Shown here in pieces: positions 46,563 to 58,693 of a DNA stretch of 64,000 nt. The notes under the pieces are model-generated. The model did no database searches and was not told the origin of the DNA. It saw nothing but the letters and a program-made list of their open reading frames with translations. The stretch is from Fusarium oxysporum f. sp. lycopersici 4287 (lineage: Eukaryota; Ascomycota; Sordariomycetes; Hypocreales; Nectriaceae), in the NCBI RefSeq assembly GCF_000149955.1, contig NC_031000.1, positions 1,315,163-1,379,162 on the forward strand, given 5' to 3'. Made by a program: the position numbers and the translations under genes. Every line of letters starts with the position of its first letter. The stretch's first letter is position 1.

Positions 46563-49320
46563 ATGACGGATATCGAGGCACTTGCTACAGATAACGATAT
46601 CAGTAGGGAAGATATCCCTCATCTTTTCTCAAAGCTTGCAATCGGCGCATATGAAAGATATATGCAAACAGGAAGCAGAGATGATATCAGCAAAGCCATA
46701 GACTCGGCTAAACAGGGTATAGATCTAGCAAACGACAGGAACCCATGGCTTACGCAATGGCTGAATAACCTCGGAGTCTTTCTTGAGACGCGGTACGAAC
46801 GGACAGGGGAGATGAAGGACCTGGAAGAGGCGATCAAGGTAGTACGACAAGCTGTAGAATCAACGCCTAACGGCCATCCAGACCTCGCAGCTATGTTGAG
46901 TAACCTTGGAAACGAGGTTGAGACGCGGTACGAACGGACAGGAGAGATGAAGGATCTGGAAGAGGCGATCCAGATAGCAAGACGAGCTGTAGAATCGACG
47001 CCTAACGACCATCCAGGCCTGGCAACCTGGTTGAACAACCTCGGAGTCTTACTTGCGAACCGGTATGAACGGACGGAAGGGATGAGGGACCTGGAAGAGG
47101 CGATCCAGACAGCAAGGCGAGCTATAGAATGGACGCCTAACGACCATCCAGACCTGGCCGCCAGATTGAATAACCTCGCAAACATGCTTGGTCGACGGTA
47201 TGAACGGATGGGAGAGATGAAAGACCTCGAAGACTCAATTGAGACAGCACGACGAGCTGTAGAATCGACGCCTGACCACCATCCAAACCTGGCAGCCTGG
47301 TTGAGTAACCTTGGAAACAAGCTTGAGAGCCGGTCTGAACGGACGAGAGAGATGAAGGACCTGGAAGAGGCGATCCAGGCAGCAAGGCGAGCTGTAGAGG
47401 CAACGCCTGATGGCTGTCCAGACCAGGCAGCCATGTCGAATAACCTTGGAATCAAGCTTATTCGGCGGTATGAGCGGACAGAAGAGATGAAGGATCTGGA
47501 AGAGGCAATCGAGACAGGGAGACGGGCTGTAGATTCGACGCCTGACTACCATCCAAACCTGGCAGCCTGGTTGAATAACGTCGGAAGATTCTTTGAGAGG
47601 CTGTATGAACAGACGGGAAAAATGAGGGACCTGGGAGAGGCGTCAGCCTATCTCCTCCAGGCTTGGTCCTGTTTGCATGCTGTGCCATTCCATCGTGTCA
47701 CGGCTGCCGCTAAATGTCTGGAATTACTCGCTATACAGAACAGAGTCGACCAAGGCATCAATCTTGGGAGGAAGATACTCGATCTTCTTCCTTCAGTCCA
47801 TACACGAACTCTTGATCGCAATGATCAGCAGTTCGTTATTTCAACGTTCGCAGGCGTCGCTTCCGATCTATGTGCCTTCCTCTTATCAACAAATCGATTA
47901 ACTGAGGCTCTTGAATGTCTCGAGCAAGGCCGCGCTATCATTTTAAGTCAACTACTAGATGATCGCAGCGATCTTTCTTCACTTCGTCATGATCACCTTC
48001 AGCTAGCCAATCGATATCAGAGTCTCGTGGACGAAGTGAATGCTCCGACCCGCCAGACCACTCCCGGTGTGGTTGAAGCCTTGTTACGAAAGCGGCGGCA
48101 AGAAGCTGCAGCCGAGCTAGATATGTGCTTGAAGGAAATCAGATGTGTCCCCGGCCATGAGCGGTTTATGCTTGGACAGACCGTTACTGAGATGCAGGAG
48201 TGTATCACTGAGGGCAGCATTGTGGTTATTAATATCACCAACTTCCGAAGCGATGCCATTATCATCTCCAACAATTCACTGAGAACAATCGTACTTCCCG
48301 AGTTATCCGCATCCAAAGCGAGGTTGTGGGTAAGTAAAGATTGGTCGACAAAAAAGAGGTCTGACCAGCGAGGGGAAAACGATCAGTTTTTAGACTACCT
48401 TTCTTGGCTTTGGTATGCCTGTGTCAAGCACATCGTCGCCGAGGTCTCCGCTTCAAAGACACATCCAAGTGAAGGCCTTCCACGAGTATGGTGGATAGGC
48501 TCCGGTCTGGCGAGCTCGATGCTCTTCCACGCTGCAGGGGTACATACAAGAGGATCAACGGAGAACGCCTATTGCAGGCTGATATCTTCCTACACACCAT
48601 CGATCAAGGAACTTGCCTATGCACAGAATCAGGCGAAGCGCGCCCAGGAAGTCTTGATGGCACAAGATACAAACACAATGCTTATTGCAGCCATGCCAAC
48701 ATCACCAAAAGGACCAGGCGACGAGAAAGCGCCGAAAGAGCTTCCTAGAGTAGAATAAGAGATGCGGAAGATTCTTATATTAACTCGCTCTCATATGCGT
48801 ACGACAGTTTATACACACCCCAGCACAGATCAAGTCTTAGAGGCCCTCAAAACCTGCCGTATCGCACACTTCGCATGCCACGGAACATCAGTCTATTCAG
48901 ACCCTTCCAACAGTGGTCTGATTTTGCAGAAGAGTACCGGAATTGACGAGCACTTGGTACAAGAACCGGCTCACAGTCCAACGGGTTTCGGACCTACGGC
49001 TTAGATACGCGCAGATGGCGTACCTCTCGGCGTGCTCTACAGCGGAGAATAAGGCGGCGAGATTATCGGATGAAGTGATACACGTCGTGAGCGGGTTCCA
49101 GGTGGCAGGGTTCCCTCATGTTGTAGGGTGCCTGTGGCCCGCCGGGGATTCGGAGCGTGTAGAGGTATCGAAGCGGTTCTACTCTTTGGTATTGCAGCGG
49201 AACCAGTCGGTTACCAACAACAAGGTGGCATCGACGCTGCAGGAGGCGGTGATGGCCGTACGTGCAGAGAATCTCAGTATGCCACTGAACTGGGCACAGT
49301 TTGTGCATTATGGGGTATAA
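46563..49320 (+). pseudogene. TPR-CHAT caspase-like protease, two lesions
   Basis: The N-terminal half has seven tandem 45-residue TPR-like units (46761 to about 47690, 135-nt spacing). Each has an NNLG...YERTGEMKDLEEAI core and ends HPDLAA. A linker (GRAIILSQLLDDRSDL) leads into the CHAT domain: GSIVVINI, VWWIGSG, IAHFACHG with the catalytic His, YLSACSTAEN with the catalytic Cys, and FQVAGFPHVVGCLWP. CHAT is a caspase-like peptidase fold found with TPRs in fungi and bacteria, in cell-death or defence roles (family knowledge). The frame is broken by TAA at 48756..48758 and by a 1-bp shift near 48970, so His and Cys lie in different frames. I start at the first ATG, 46563. Transposon C lies 17 bp past the stop. 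Confidence 0.8.
46761..47690 (+). repeat. Seven 135-bp tandem units encoding TPRs
   Basis: Units recur every 135 bp with strongly conserved blocks such as GAGATGAAGGACCTGGAAGA and GAATCGACGCCTGAC-type stretches. Near identity at DNA level suggests recent copying or homogenisation between units. It explains the long open minus-strand frame seen here (278 codons), which is not a gene. Confidence 0.82.
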
Positions 49321-49335
49321 ATCGACTTTCACGTG

Positions 49336-51569
49336 TACCATCCACAACCCCTCTTTCGCCAGGCAAAATAAAATAAAAAAGCTCCACCAAACCTCACCAA
49401 CTTCACTTACACAGAATTTGACCAAATTGACAGAAATGCGTAAAATTATTCATTTAATGAGTCATAAGTAGATTTATCTATTGTACTCTGGCTTTTTCAC
49501 CATCCGCCGCGACCGCCTGGTGGGTTGGTGCGGTATGTTTTCCTCTCTGACTTCGATGACAGAGCCAGCTTCCGATCCTGACTCTTGCTCGCTTAAAGAG
49601 ACAAATTTCACCCTGATAGGCATATAACGAGTCGCCCCTTCTGGTATGGACTCTTTACCAGCTAGAGTCTCTCCAAGAGTCATGAAACGTTTATTAGGAT
49701 TCGGCACCGCCTTCCTCTTCTTCCCTCTTTTCAGCCGAGCCAATTCTTCCTCTAAGCTGGTAATCCTCTGCGTATGCGCCGCTACTGTCTGCTGTTAGGC
49801 CTCAAAGCCCTTGGCTATTACGTTATACCATTTCCGTGTCTTTGGTGTTTTGTTCAGCCCAAGATCTCGAATTTGACGGCTCGTCTGTGGTATATCGTCC
49901 GAGTCAAGGCACGGCCTGGGTTAGGGAGTCGCTCTTGGGCTGCCATTTGGCCTATCTTGTTGGATTTCAGGGTGTCGCAGCCTTTGGAACGCGAGATTGG
50001 CCGGTTTCCAGTGACCCTCCAGCCAGAAAGTATGTTCTTCTTGGTCATTCCAGCTCGGTGAGCCTTGGCATAGGCCCTGATGGAATTGACCTTGTCCATC
50101 GGAGTGGAATCAGTCAACGAGGAGAACCTTTCCAACTCTCGTCGATATGCAGCCTTCGAGGCATTGAATACTCCATTGTCCAGTAGTTGGAGTCCATGAG
50201 AGCAGTGTGCTGGCAGATAACAGCAATAAACGTTGTTCAGAAAGCACGTGGCCATCTATTCATCCTTCCATCACTCAGCATTGATCTTGAGGTGGAGAAA
50301 GGGAAGAACCTACTGTTGCATGGCTTCCATGACCATCTAAAATGATTAGTCTCGCGTCTGAGTTGTCAGCAGGCGTGATCTGGGGCAGATAGACTCTCTC
50401 GAGCCATTCAATGCTAATATGGTCGTCAGTCCACCCATTAGGCAATATTATATAATACCAGTCTGCTATCTGCTTAAACTCCTCAAGAAACCACTATTTC
50501 TGCAGTTGCTTCCCCTTATATATTATGCCAGGGACTAAAGCGCGGCTATCAGCTGTGATAGCTTCAATAAATGAAGTCCAATTTCGAGTTTGTGGTCCTT
50601 TGAGAAAGGCCTTGCGCTTCGGGTCCGCGCTTCGAACAACCAGGCTATCTAGTCCTGAATGAAGAGGATTAATCGTTCAAAGCTCAAGCACTGACAAGGA
50701 ATAGAGGTAAGCGCTTGCCGAAACCAGTCATAATACCCCCTTCATCAACATTAACAGTATTTTCAGGCTTGATCCAACTATACTGGCCCTCCCAGATATT
50801 AAAGTACCAATAAACCGCTTTAGGCGTGAAAGAGTTGAATCTCTTGGCTTCTTGACGTCTACCCATCTTGGTCTTTAGGTCTGCGCGGCGATTGATAAAC
50901 TTGATCACCAAGTTACGTCCTAAGTCGGGATGTTCGCCCTGCTGTCTCAGCAGGCCCATGACGCAAGCGCGGATCTAACTGTGGGACGGAGTATAGCCTA
51001 AAGACTCCTGACAGAGTCTCCAGAAAGTGAGCCTATCCTCTTGGCTCTTAGACAAACGTCAATAAGGGTGGACCTGCTCTTTCACGGCCCCGCAGCCGTT
51101 AAGTCTGTCGATTAGAGTGCTCCGAGGCACCCCGAGGCACTCCGCGTCTCTGAGCGGCTTGAGGAGGTGAAAAACCATTATCAGTAACATCCAATATGGC
51201 CCCTGCCATATCTTCCTCTATATATTCCCATTAAAGTCTTGACCTAGGCATTTTCATATTGTTGTCACAGAATAAGGCTAAAAAATACAGAAAAGAGCGG
51301 TAAAGAACTTGATGATTGAACTAACACTATTTCTATAGCACGGTATGCATACATCGCGTACCCCTCACAGCCTTAGAGGGCTACAATCGTTAACTCCAAT
51401 CATTTCTATAATTAGTAGAGACATTGTCCTCTAAGTTGCTATATATTTTGGCCAATTTTGGTGTAAGTGAAGCCGATGAGTTTTAGTGGAGCTTTTTTTT
51501 TATTTTGCTTGCCGAAAGAGGGGTTATGCCGAAAGAGGGGTTATGCCGAAAGAGGGGTTGTGGATGGTA
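49336..51569 (-). mobile_element. Full-length pogo-like transposon C (TA target site)
   Basis: The element is 49338..51567 (2230 bp), flanked by TA at 49336..49337 and 51568..51569. Ends: CCATCCACAACCCCTCTTTC and its inverted copy; at the right end the AAAGAGGGGTT block is present in two tandem copies. It is the same subfamily as transposon A, inserted in opposite orientation. It landed just after the TPR-CHAT stop codon. Confidence 0.87.
49474..51251 (-). pseudogene. pogo-type DDE transposase of element C, RIP-like stops
   Basis: Colinear with the element A transposase: HTH start at 51251, second HTH, NVDEGGIM, DDE core, KRGKKRKAVPNPNKRF tail. At least three stops lie where A has Gln: TAA 51231..51233, TAG 50975..50977 and TAG 50494..50496. 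All are C-to-T changes on the coding strand. In the third acidic motif Pro is changed to Leu (LQLLDNG). Intron 1 starts with GC, and intron 2 keeps a good AG acceptor. It is dead, with a mutation spectrum typical of repeat-induced point mutation. Confidence 0.82.
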
Positions 51570-51852
51570 CTACATTCCCTCGACACTCTTCGAGGTTATT
51601 CGACATCAGATGAGCCCAGAAGACGTCATTACACTGCTCAGCTTTCTAAATCTACCAAACAGGAACAGTTTATTTGCTCGGATACGCACAAAGCATATCC
51701 AAGCGGAGTATCCCGTTGACATCGTGGACATGACACACCACCTCGACAAGAATCGCCTTGGCAAGATGATTGAAGACTTCAAATCTTTGAATGTGGAAGT
51801 GCCATCACATGAAAGTGAGAGTGAACCTGGAAACGATCAACCTGAAGTATAG
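51570..51852 (+). other. Hypothetical coding fragment beside transposon C
   Basis: A 94-codon open frame begins within the transposon end and continues through LFEVIRHQMSPEDVITLL and an acidic, Ser-rich tail ESESEPGNDQPEV. I recognise no family. It could be the remains of a gene whose 5' end was displaced. Confidence 0.25.
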
Positions 51853-52566
51853 CCGACCGTTCGTCGCCATTTGCCCTGCTCGGCGTGAAGTTTGCGCAAA
51901 TGTTTGTCTGGACAATATGGAACTGCGTCGCGATAAGTATCACCATTACACCGCTTGCAAAGTCGGTCGCCGAGGCTGTAGCTGCAGTACTAATCAGCCC
52001 CGGCATGCGCATCATGATTATTCGCATACAAAATCACCGAAAAAGAGTGTTGACAAGTTTACTAGCCGTCTCTAAACTAGTTATGTTTAGCAGGACCTCG
52101 CTTGGAAAGAGGCACTCGAGCCGCTCGACGGGATTCAGGAAGTTCTTAGTGGCTCACAAATTCTTGGGACGCGACCATGCTTAAGTGCGTTGGAAGTGGA
52201 TCGTGAGGAGGATAATAATAATGACCTGGTGTTTACGTGATTGTTGGAAATGACCTAAACTAACCTACCAAGTTGATAGAGCCTTGGTCATAGGACCGAT
52301 ATTATAAGAGAGCGCTAGAGCCAATGCACGATCACGAGCGAGGCAGGTGGTCTCAAGTGGTAGAAGGGGCCTCATTAGTTACGTTTTCGATTGTATATTC
52401 ACTTTAACTTCCGAAATTTAAGCTGTCATGACTCGTGCTGTTACCGACTATTTAGGTATTCTCGTCTGTGACCAAAACCGTGTTAATCCGCCGCCGCCGC
52501 CATCCAACTCATCCCCATTTCGCACATTCGATTTGACATGGACCTGTGGGAAACGATGTTGCTCGC
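51853..52566. other. Intergenic stretch with one hydrophobic short frame
   Basis: A frame at 51885..52184 has a hydrophobic segment (VWTIWNCVAISITITPLA) that could be a membrane helix, but there is no recognisable family and no continuity with its neighbours. Otherwise nothing seen. Confidence 0.35.
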
Positions 52567-53505
52567 TCATCTGACAGGTTTCTGGAGGATCCCTTCACAG
52601 TGGTCGTCAAAGTGGAGGTTGAAGTGCCTCACGCTGTGCATAAACTTCTCTGTCATGTCAAGCTTTCGGTCACGGCCAAAGAGAGTCTCGACGAATTCGA
52701 CACCAGCATTCTCGCCAAGGCCAGCTTGGCTCCGCTTAGCAACCTTAAGCATGGGTGCTTCACAGATTTTGAGAAGGGAGCGGAGCTTCTCGGTAAGGCA
52801 GCAACCGGCCTCGATGAACTTCTCAACACGGTCACGGTCGGCGGCACTGTAAATGTGGCCCACTATTTTCTTTGCTCGCTTCACTTTATCGGCAAGTTGG
52901 ATGAGGAGGAGCCACATATCACCGGCCATATCAGAAATAGGAGCGCTAGGACCATGACAATACGTGGTCCAGTCATAAATCCACTTCCCGAGATTGTTGG
53001 CATCAAAGACGCTGCCTAGGAGTAAGATAGGTTCCTCGCTAGGCTCCCAGTGCTTGAGCGAGTATCCGGAGGGGATGCGATGCTTGCAAGCATCGGCATC
53101 AGTGGCCTTAGGTGTATGGGATGAGGATAGGTGTCTACTATGGTAAGATTCAACGGAGCGTATATTCTGAATTTGAGTTCGAGAAATACCATCGATTCGA
53201 TGGTTGTCATTGCCAAAGCTCTTGTAAGGCAGATGTTGAAATGAGTCGTATATGGAAGGTATCTGCTTTTTAGAGATAGACTTATTGCTGACGGTGAACG
53301 CAGCATCATGCAGATTCACGTTCTGGCCCCTACACTGTCCTCCGCCATTGTTGAATAATTGGCAATCAGTAGCGAATCGGGTACCAGTGCCTCTTCCATA
53401 TGTGCCGGAATTCGAGCCATAGATGGATGCGACATGATATCCATGGCTGTTGTAACGAGGGGAGCCCGTAGCAGGCATGCAGAGTTCGTAGTCGTAAATT
53501 CTCAT
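52567..53505 (-). CDS. Conserved fungal hypothetical ('vegetative cell wall protein gp1'-like)
   Basis: A single exon of 312 residues from the first ATG (53505). The N-terminal 130 residues are Ser/Gly/Asn-rich and low in structure. The C-terminal half is compact and helical, with SGYSLKHWEPSEEPILLLGS, FDANNLGKWIYDWTTYCHGP and DMAGDMWLLLIQLADKVKRA. I recognise this pattern from Pezizomycotina proteins loosely named vegetative cell wall protein gp1; the name is inherited and gives no real function. No signal peptide or membrane helix was seen. It appears intact, though the second half matches the family better than the first. Confidence 0.7.
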   Translation of the reverse strand: MRIYDYELCMPATGSPRYNSHGYHVASIYGSNSGTYGRGTGTRFATDCQLFNNGGGQCRGQNVNLHDAAFTVSNKSISKKQIPSIYDSFQHLPYKSFGNDNHRIDGISRTQIQNIRSVESYHSRHLSSSHTPKATDADACKHRIPSGYSLKHWEPSEEPILLLGSVFDANNLGKWIYDWTTYCHGPSAPISDMAGDMWLLLIQLADKVKRAKKIVGHIYSAADRDRVEKFIEAGCCLTEKLRSLLKICEAPMLKVAKRSQAGLGENAGVEFVETLFGRDRKLDMTEKFMHSVRHFNLHFDDHCEGILQKPVR

Positions 53506-56500
53506 CTTGTTGACATAAGGATATGTTGTGGCAATCGACAACAGTTCTACCCTTAGGTACGTATAGTCGCAACGACTTAGTCAAGTTGAGAAGAACAGGA
53601 GGAAGATGAAGAGGAGTGTGGTATTGACAGAAAACTTATTACAACGTCTTGCGGATTAACCAACGCAAGCCACCATCTGGTTACAACATACTAAAAATAA
53701 GAAACTCGACGTCGAGTAATTCGAGAGTTCAGAACATAGGATTAGGTCGAGGAGTGACGAGAATATAGTTGACTGAGGCCACCAAACCGAAGTCAACTAT
53801 TTGCCAAGTCTCGAGACAAGGGGCGACAATTGATGTGGCAGATTCTGCTCGGAGTCTGAAACCAGAGGAATATTGAGCCAGAAGCTAAAAACGAGGCGCT
53901 ATGCCGCTCGTAAGCATGCAAAATTGTTGGGGTATCGTGTTTTCACTACTGTGCTCGATAGCGGTAGCAGATATGTGAATGGTAAATAGAGGGTACGCGA
54001 TGCACAGAAACTGGCTGCTCGGCTCATCATTGGCGTGTGAGTTAGGGGGGTTGGTGGGGTGGGCGGCGCGCGGGCTTGTGAGTGAAACCAATACTGGGGT
54101 CAAGTCAACCGACTGAACCTTAACAAAATATCTCCGGCTCGTGCCGGTCCTGAAACCTCATGCCATGCCTCGTTCCGTCTCATCAACGTCCCGTTCTTGC
54201 TACCCTATGTCTATGTCGTCACGCCCAGAACAAAGTCCTGAAGGGGAAGCGGGATCAGGCCCGGGCATCCAGAATAAGCTTTTGCAAATGCTTAGGATGC
54301 AGACGAGGCACACCGAGTTGACCGGATACGGCATCAAACATGAATGGTGGTCACAGCGAACCGTGGAGGTTATTGATTATCTGCAGACATCTATTCGGTG
54401 CCATGACGTCGAGTGTACGTATTTTTCGTCTTAACAGAATAAAGCACGAAGCCATAAGGCCAGACTTGCACTGCCCCTCCCCGGCGGCGATGTAATCATT
54501 GTCTTGTCACCATGCCATTCCCGACTTCGGCTCTTTCCCACCATCGCCCGCTTTGACCCTTACTTCTGAATCCAGGCCCACCCCAAGCATAAGCCCATGC
54601 CCCCCGCCTCCCCGGGGTTCTGAGCTGAACCAGGGATTATGGCGGTTGAGAGCCGCAGTACAGACAGTTGATCTGTAGCATTTTTTTGCCATACTTTGAC
54701 TCCATTTCTAAATGGCATCGTGCAGCGTCGTGCTGAAGGCTTCGGTATGATAGAAAGCCACCTTGATGTTCGACGTAACTATGATCTCCCATGATCAAAT
54801 GATAAGTAATGCCCATAGATGACCTCATCCATGGCCGTTAGTCTCATGGTCGATCAGGTTATAGAGCATTCACAACCCCCTCCTGTCCCCTGGCTCCAAT
54901 GCAGCCGTCAGGGTTAGCCCAACAGCATATCACTATCGAGATCCTCCCGCCGTAACTGAACACAGCAATGGGTGACTGCCAAAACTGCCGTGCTCCCGAA
55001 TGAGACCTGGCACCGTTATAAGATGGTAGTAGATGCCCTATCCTGGATTAGAGTTTAGGACGCAGGGGAGGGGGAGATGGGTGAAACCTAACGCTCGGAC
55101 ATTCTTTTTGGTCCCGTCCCCACCCAATTTTTCCCAACGCCCATTTGGGCTTATTTCGAGGACCTGGAGTCTGGAGACTAAAACGATGACCAAACGACAA
55201 ATTTTACCCAACCATTCCAGGTCTACAGTACTAGATGAATACTGCTTCCCCAATGTTGCTAACTAAACATGAGCAAGGGTGCACGGAACTTTCGCAACAA
55301 GGCGTCACCCATACGACTTTGCAACGACATGATATGGCAATGGCGAACTTTCTGAAACCAGCGCCTACCACAGCAAATAGCTGGACGTTTGAGATTGGTT
55401 CAGCATCCTGGTTTGGTTGATCAGAAAATGTTCGCTACCACCTTGCAGACACAAAATTACACTGCAGTCGGCTTCACGAGGCAAAATCATTCAGCCGTTC
55501 TTGACCCAACATGCACGTTTAGCGTAAATAGCCACCCGCTAATTGAACGCAAGAATTGCCTAATTGATACAGCCAAGCCGATCGCACACGCGATAGCATG
55601 AGCTAGCGAATTTTGCTATCGCAATGACCTCGGTTCTAGCTGTTGGTTTGTTAGTTAAGTTATGGATAATATTTTATCCCTGGAGGCGTTTGTGTTGAAG
55701 GCTGTGTTAGGAAGATACAATCCCCTGGCCCTGTGGATACTTGGTCTCATTCTTTCTGATCCTTTTACACCTTTCCTCCTCGTTCTGTTGGAGAATCAAC
55801 ATACGACTAAGCAATCTTTGATCGACCGCATCTTCCCTAAGATGACTAGCCCCTGCGCGAATTACTATGTAAGCTTCCATTCCTGACTCGAAGTCTAGAT
55901 GATTGATCGCGAACAGGGCCCTATCAAGTGCCGCAATAATGTCCTAATATTTGGTGGCTGGTGTGATTTCTGTCTGGTGTGGTCTTCCCAGGCGCAATCG
56001 AGTCGTTCCGACGCTGACCCTGAACATGGCACTAGACTGCAGGTACAGAGATTCCTACGAATAATTTGCTCCCTCACACTTCGACTCCATCCAACGAATA
56101 TGTAAGCACTATGAATGAGAACGGACGGAAGAATAAGGCGGCTGCTAGTAAAGAGGGTGTGGCATACTGGAAGAGAGCCTATGCTGCTCCTTAGTCCGTT
56201 CAGAAACTTGCATATCTGGATGAATCGGGGATTCTGGGACAACAATGATCAGCGCTGCCTTCAAATCGAACAAATCAAATCCGGGGCCATATTTGAGATA
56301 TTTGGTAACCCTGAACGCCGGATTTGTTGTTTGAAAGATTTATTCAAATTTTTCAAATCTTTCAAATCCCAGCATCTATGCTCTCCATGCTACTATGTCC
56401 AATCTTCCACTAGACCTCGTTCCCCCACTTCAGGGCTGCCGTCAGATCAGATTAACAATCAGATATATCAATCAGATCAATCAATTCAAATCAGATATAG

Positions 56501-56872
56501 AACTTTGTGAGATCAATCAACTCAGATACAGGCGTCTATCCATCTGATATATCTGATATTTCTTGCACAGCGAGCGGCCACCCTAGAACTGCCGGATCAT
56601 CCATTTGTTCCGGCTCCGCAGAGGGAGGCTCTTTCTAAGAAATATAGGAGTCACAGGGGTCAGCCGAGCTGATTGGCCCTGGACCTTTGCTCGCCTGGGT
56701 CTTGGTTAGAGGCAAATCTAAGGGCAGATTACCCCCTTTTCCTACCTCTCGCTCTAGTTCAGCATAGCCTTAGCCAGACAAACAAATCCACACCTGGATC
56801 GTCAGAAACGTATTTTGGCTGTTCAATTTCAAGCCATCCACATCTGCTGCTAATCATGGCCTATGGCATATA
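53506..56872. other. Long stretch without a recognised gene
   Basis: Only short unsupported frames, among them 54165..54434 (+, 89 codons with KHEWWSQRTVEVIDYLQTS), possibly a first exon whose continuation I cannot find. Near 56280-56560 there are low-complexity TTCAAAT / ATCAGAT repeats that may mark the damaged 5' end of the hAT transposon downstream. Confidence 0.4.
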
Positions 56873-58234
56873 ATGTCCGAGACCGCTTTGAAAGGCAGCC
56901 TTGCCAGCAGCCCGTCGCTATGGCCGCCACCTATGTTTCCCCATCTTGGGTCGAGACCCAAGAGCATCGTCAAGCAGTATGATGCAGCTTTAGCTTTGGC
57001 CTCGACTGCCGATTGTTCTGTTGACGACCTTTACAAAATTACCTGGGGCCAACGACGTTTCGTCATTGCAAGCCTCAGATAGGAAACCATGGCTGGTGCC
57101 TGGCAGAATTGAAGAGAGACAATACATCTAGCGGAGATATCTGGTGTTGCCGGCTCTGTGAGATAAAGGCGCGCCGCGGTTTTTTAATGCTCAGTCGACA
57201 TCCTCGGCACAGGCTCACCATTACAAGTCGGCGTTCCTTTCCATTTCCAGGCTATCGCTAACGGTTTCAGATCACACAGGATCACCGAAACCTTTGAACC
57301 GCGCTCACCTGGCGATTCGTCGGTTCTCGATCTTCAAAAAAGCGCATCCAAGAAACGGCCAGCCCCTTCTTCCCTAGTTCTTCCCCGAGTGAAGATGACA
57401 CGGATCAGAGGACTCTCAGTTGGCTATATTGCTGACTCCAATCTCTCCTTTACTACCTTCGGGAGTACCTACGTACAGGAGCTGTTTCGTCAGTTGGACT
57501 CTGATCTTCATATCCAGGTACCCTGGGGTCGAACTACAGCGAAGAACTAGAGGACATACTCTCTTTGAAGAAAGTGGCCGCCAAGGAGGAACTTGACGAG
57601 GCTGTAATACAGATACATATCAGCTTCGACCTCTGGACCTCTCCGAACAGACTAGTTTTCATTTCGATCTTTGGTCATTTTATTGATCGGCGCAACTTAT
57701 ACCAAAGCCGGCTACTTGCTTTCAGGAGGTAGATCGGGTCTCACGCTGGCGAGAATATCGCGTACACTGTAAGAAATGTCGTCCGCGATTGGGGGATCGA
57801 TCGTAAGCTTGGAGTGTCGATCTGTGATAATGCAGCCAGCAACGACGTTTGCTTGCGAACCCTCCACAACTCTCGATGCCTCGGTAACTCGGGTGGATAC
57901 GGAGGCACGAAGGATGCGATGTTTCGGGCATATTTTAAACCTTGTTGCCTAAGCTTTCCTCTATGGCGGCGATGCAGCTTCTTTCGAACTTCAATCTGAG
58001 GCTTATGGCATGTTGGAGCGGGTCGAGGAAGACCTTGAACATTGGCGAGCCAAGGGCCCAGTTGGGAAGCTTCATAATATCGTCAAGTTCATCCGGGCCT
58101 CTCTGCAGCGCACTGAAGCATTCAAAGCACATGCTAAGGAGCAGGAAGAGGCAGACATTTATAAGCTTGCGGAAGAGCCAGTATGTGGTCTATTGACGCG
58201 TTTGCAGAAACTGCGTTCCGACGGGGGAGTTTAA
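56873..58234 (+). pseudogene. Decayed hAT transposase
   Basis: Pieces in order: an N-terminal frame 56873..57082; a stretch near 57395-57550 (RGLSVGYIADSNLSFTTFGS); the core FDLWTSPNRLVFISIFGHFIDRR near 57625; GENIAYTVRNVVRDWGID and ICDNAASND near 57750-57845; then WRAKGPVGKLHNIVKFIRAS at about 58050. These are typical hAT elements around the first catalytic motifs. Several frame changes and stops separate them, and the C-terminal dimerisation region is missing after 58234. No terminal repeats were found. It differs from the 597-bp hAT element at 19.5 kb, which keeps only the C-terminus. Confidence 0.72.
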
Positions 58235-58302
58235 TTTCGCGTCGCGAATGACTAATCTTCTTCGACAATAGCATTCTGTATTTAGCGTGGAGATAGATCT
58301 CA

Positions 58303-58361
58303 ATCCCCCTAGCTCAGCACGTCCTGTGCCCCAGTAGGGGACGTTTCGGGGCCGTATTACT
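58303..58361 (+). repeat. Dispersed repeat, inverted partner of 29162..29221
   Basis: Contains AGCTCAGCACGTCCTGTGCC and then AGTAGGGGACG; see the partner entry. It directly follows the hAT remnant. Confidence 0.6.
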
Positions 58362-58538
58362 CCTAATTTTGCAACGTGTAATGGCCGCCGCCGTCAAACT
58401 GCTTTTGGCTGCTTTCAGTAAATTTACATTGATAGCTTACTAACTCTGAACCTGCACCACACTGTAATCTTAAACAGTCTCGACTTAACAGACCATGCTT
58501 CAGCTGTTGGGATAAGTTAAGATCGTCAGCTCATATAA

Positions 58539-58693
58539 TGTCGCAGGGTAGGCATTAGTAATCTAGCTATATGCTTTAAGTAACTCTGCGGGATGGAATA
58601 CCCCGCACAAGAGAAAACTTAGAACAATCAATCAACACATTTACTGCTGCTCATCATATTCACTCTAACCCTTTAAGCACGCTCAGTGCGACA
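58539..58693 (+). repeat. Small TG...CA element, copy 3 (internal deletion)
   Basis: 155 bp from TGTCGCAGGGTAGGC to CAGTGCGACA. Compared with copy 1 it lacks about 33 bp after GGCAT. The flanking pentamers (TATAA, CTTAG) do not match, so it is older or was rearranged. Confidence 0.78.

Noticed and set aside
46619..47455. 278-codon open frame on the minus strand
   Set aside because: Shadow of the tandem TPR units on the plus strand; repeats keep the opposite frame open. No motif of its own.
46761..47690. Regularly spaced repeats, CRISPR-like at first glance
   Set aside because: Unit is 135 bp, coding, and has no unique spacers; it is a TPR array in a eukaryotic gene.
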